Assembly (NCBI GenBank): GCA_020310875.1
Contig: CM035438.1
Location: 95,988,205-96,052,204, forward strand
Length of the DNA: 64,000 nucleotides
From: Ceratopteris richardii
Taxonomy: Eukaryota > Streptophyta > Polypodiopsida > Polypodiales > Pteridaceae
Direction: 5' to 3'
Shown: positions 62,839-64,000 of the stretch, piece by piece
How the letters are laid out: each line of letters begins with the position of its first letter
How positions within the stretch are numbered: the first letter of the stretch is position 1
Translations under genes and position numbers: made by a program
Notes under the pieces: model-generated
Databases searched by the model: none
What the model was told of the DNA's origin: nothing
The model's input: the letters and a program-made list of their open reading frames with translations, nothing else

Positions 62839-63099
62839 TTACTCTTTCGCTTGAGGAAGAAGATAATCATTTATAGCCATGTAAATGATGCTCCTAGCTT
62901 GAGCATCCTTTTTCATCCAATTCTTCAAACCTGCAAGTTCCTCCCTAGTTGGAACACTAGGATCTTCAAACTCAGGCTTTTCTTCTTCTCTTGTAATGAA
63001 TGCCATCAAATCTTTGCTCATGAGGTCTGCCTTCATCCTCATGGACCAAGCTGGATAGTTCTCCCTATCTAGCTTATCAATCTGCAAGCTTTCTCCCAT
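62839..63099 (-). pseudogene. Copia F: gag N-terminal part, truncated
   Basis: Starts at the ATG at 63099 (MGESLQIDKLDRENYPAWSM), the typical start of UBN2-type copia gags in which a short N-terminus leads to the YPAW motif. About 86 codons remain, ending at the junction with element E (MAINDYLLPQAKE, then TAA at 62839). The middle of gag is gone. Confidence 0.82.
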
Positions 63100-63315
63100 C
63101 TTTGATCTTCTGTGTCTGCAATTACTATGATTTATGATAATAAAGTATACCTTTGATGTCAAGCTTTGATCTTAATTGATCCTTCAAACTCCTGCTTTGT
63201 ACTTTTGCAGGTTATCTTCAAGAATTTGTCCTTGTCCACCTTCAATTAGAAGGAACTTCAATACCTGCAACAGTCGGGACTTCCAATGCCTTTACTTCAC
63301 TTGTATTGCACCTTC
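63100..63315 (-). other. Leader of copia F
   Basis: About 215 bp between primer site and gag ATG with no further feature visible. Confidence 0.6.
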
Positions 63316-63328
63316 TGCTCGGATACCA
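63316..63328 (-). other. Primer-binding site of copia F, initiator tRNA-Met type
   Basis: Sense strand TGGTATCCGAGCA, one base off the common plant copia site TGGTATCAGAGC. It is one base inside the LTR. Confidence 0.82.
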
Positions 63329-63329
63329 C

Positions 63330-64000
63330 TGTTGGAGACTTCTTAATCTCCAAAGGTCTGATCTATACTGAGTTAAGAACACTTCTATATCAGTTATGGA
63401 TCAAAATTTACACAAATATTGTCTTCTTTTATCAAAACTTTCACTGACACTTTTCTGAGTAAAGAAATTCCTTTTTCAGAAAGTCTACTTCAGGAATCAA
63501 CTTCATTTCCTGCACACATCTTCAAATTTCTTCAAACCAATGATGCACATATCTTCAGACTACCTTTGTGCAATCATATCAACTATTAGTTCATCAAAAT
63601 AATCAATAAAACTTTAATTTGATCCTTAAGATAAAAAATATGTTAGAAATTATCTTTCTGAACAAGCGACTTTGACATAGGTAACTTCTAGGGTTGATTT
63701 CTCACAGCACATATCCCGTTTTGCTAAATGCTTTTAGCCATAGCTTCCTTACCTTCTAACTTAGATTTTTGAATGCTCACTCATCAAAAACTTTACACTA
63801 TGCACTGAGATCTAAGCAAAACATTGACATGAAAAAGTGTGCGACTCTGAGAGATCATTTGCAGATTTTACAAACACATGTTCCTATTGATTATACTCAC
63901 AACAGAAGAAGAATTAGACCATGAAACTTTGAACATAGCTTCATTAGCTTCTAGATTAGATGTGTACAAAAGGATTTTTGATCCACATGATCAGACTGAG
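63330..64000 (-). repeat. 5' LTR of copia F, cut by window end
   Basis: Plus-strand edge TGTTGGAGACTTC, the common plant copia LTR end. From 63542 on it matches 14103-14561 with about 26 differences by eye. The remaining third or so is outside the window. Confidence 0.85.

Larger units (their letters stand above)
14103..64000 (-). mobile_element. Element F: Ty1/copia retrotransposon split into three pieces by later insertions
   Basis: Pieces are 14103-16988, 50784-51866 and 62839-64000. Together they give truncated 3' LTR, RNase H, RT, integrase, protease, gag start, primer site and 5' LTR in correct copia order. Piece 1 and piece 2 join in frame at the C insertion once one CAAGG copy is removed. 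Part of gag is missing between pieces 2 and 3. About 26 differences in the 459 bp where both LTRs can be compared make F the oldest dated element here, though the two LTRs could in principle come from different copies. Confidence 0.85.

Noticed and set aside
1..64000. A host gene captured between the elements
   Set aside because: Every stretch over 300 bp can be assigned to an LTR, a leader, a spacer or a retroelement gene; nothing non-retroelement is left over.

Overview
This window is plant nuclear DNA made entirely of nested LTR retrotransposons. I see no host gene, rRNA or tRNA gene. Every retroelement reads on the minus strand, so 5' ends lie at high coordinates. A plant host is shown by Ty3/gypsy primer-binding sites of the tRNA-Asp type, a Ty1/copia element with an initiator-tRNA-Met-type site and a UBN2-like gag, and deep nesting. 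The gypsy reverse transcriptases look related to, but distinct from, the Athila/Tat/Ogre group. I lean to a large-genome seedless plant such as a fern or lycophyte, but that is a weak inference.

Layout from left to right. (1) 1-12572: element A, gypsy family 1, with a full-length gag-pol frame broken by four stop codons and the start of a second gene, ORF2; its 3' end is off the window. (2) The LTR at 11862-12572 also serves as the 3' LTR of a remnant, D (to about 13084). (3) 13085-14102: fragment G of a copia element. (4) 14103-16988, 50784-51866 and 62839-64000: three pieces of one older copia element, F. (5) 16989-50778: element C, gypsy family 2, inserted in the F integrase with target duplication CAAGG and 683-bp LTRs. 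(6) 32475-49403: element B, gypsy family 1, inserted in the leader of C with target duplication ATGAC and two 892-bp LTRs; both of its genes are open. (7) 51867-62838: element E, family 2, inserted in the F gag/protease region and later cut off on its 5' side by a deletion that also removed F gag sequence.

Element B shows how the genes fit together. One uninterrupted 3098-codon gag-pol gene carries gag, three variant zinc knuckles, a retropepsin, reverse transcriptase, RNase H, two tandem integrase H2C2 zinc modules, the integrase DDE core, and then a second retropepsin-like domain and a basic tail with repeated [IV]W[VIM]PK motifs. A separate 1198-codon ORF2 follows. It has an N-terminal domain, a long coiled coil, a C-terminal domain and a very basic tail, and no membrane segment. 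ORF2 has a diverged counterpart in family 2, and each intact copy starts just after a plausible 3' splice site. Both families also carry TCGCGAT/ACGATC-rich repeat arrays in their long leaders. The doubled protease, doubled H2C2 module and conserved ORF2 are the best candidates for undescribed biology here.

Relative ages were counted by eye from LTR pairs: B 6 differences in 892, C 4 in 683, F about 26 in 459. F is therefore the oldest host layer, and B and C are young.
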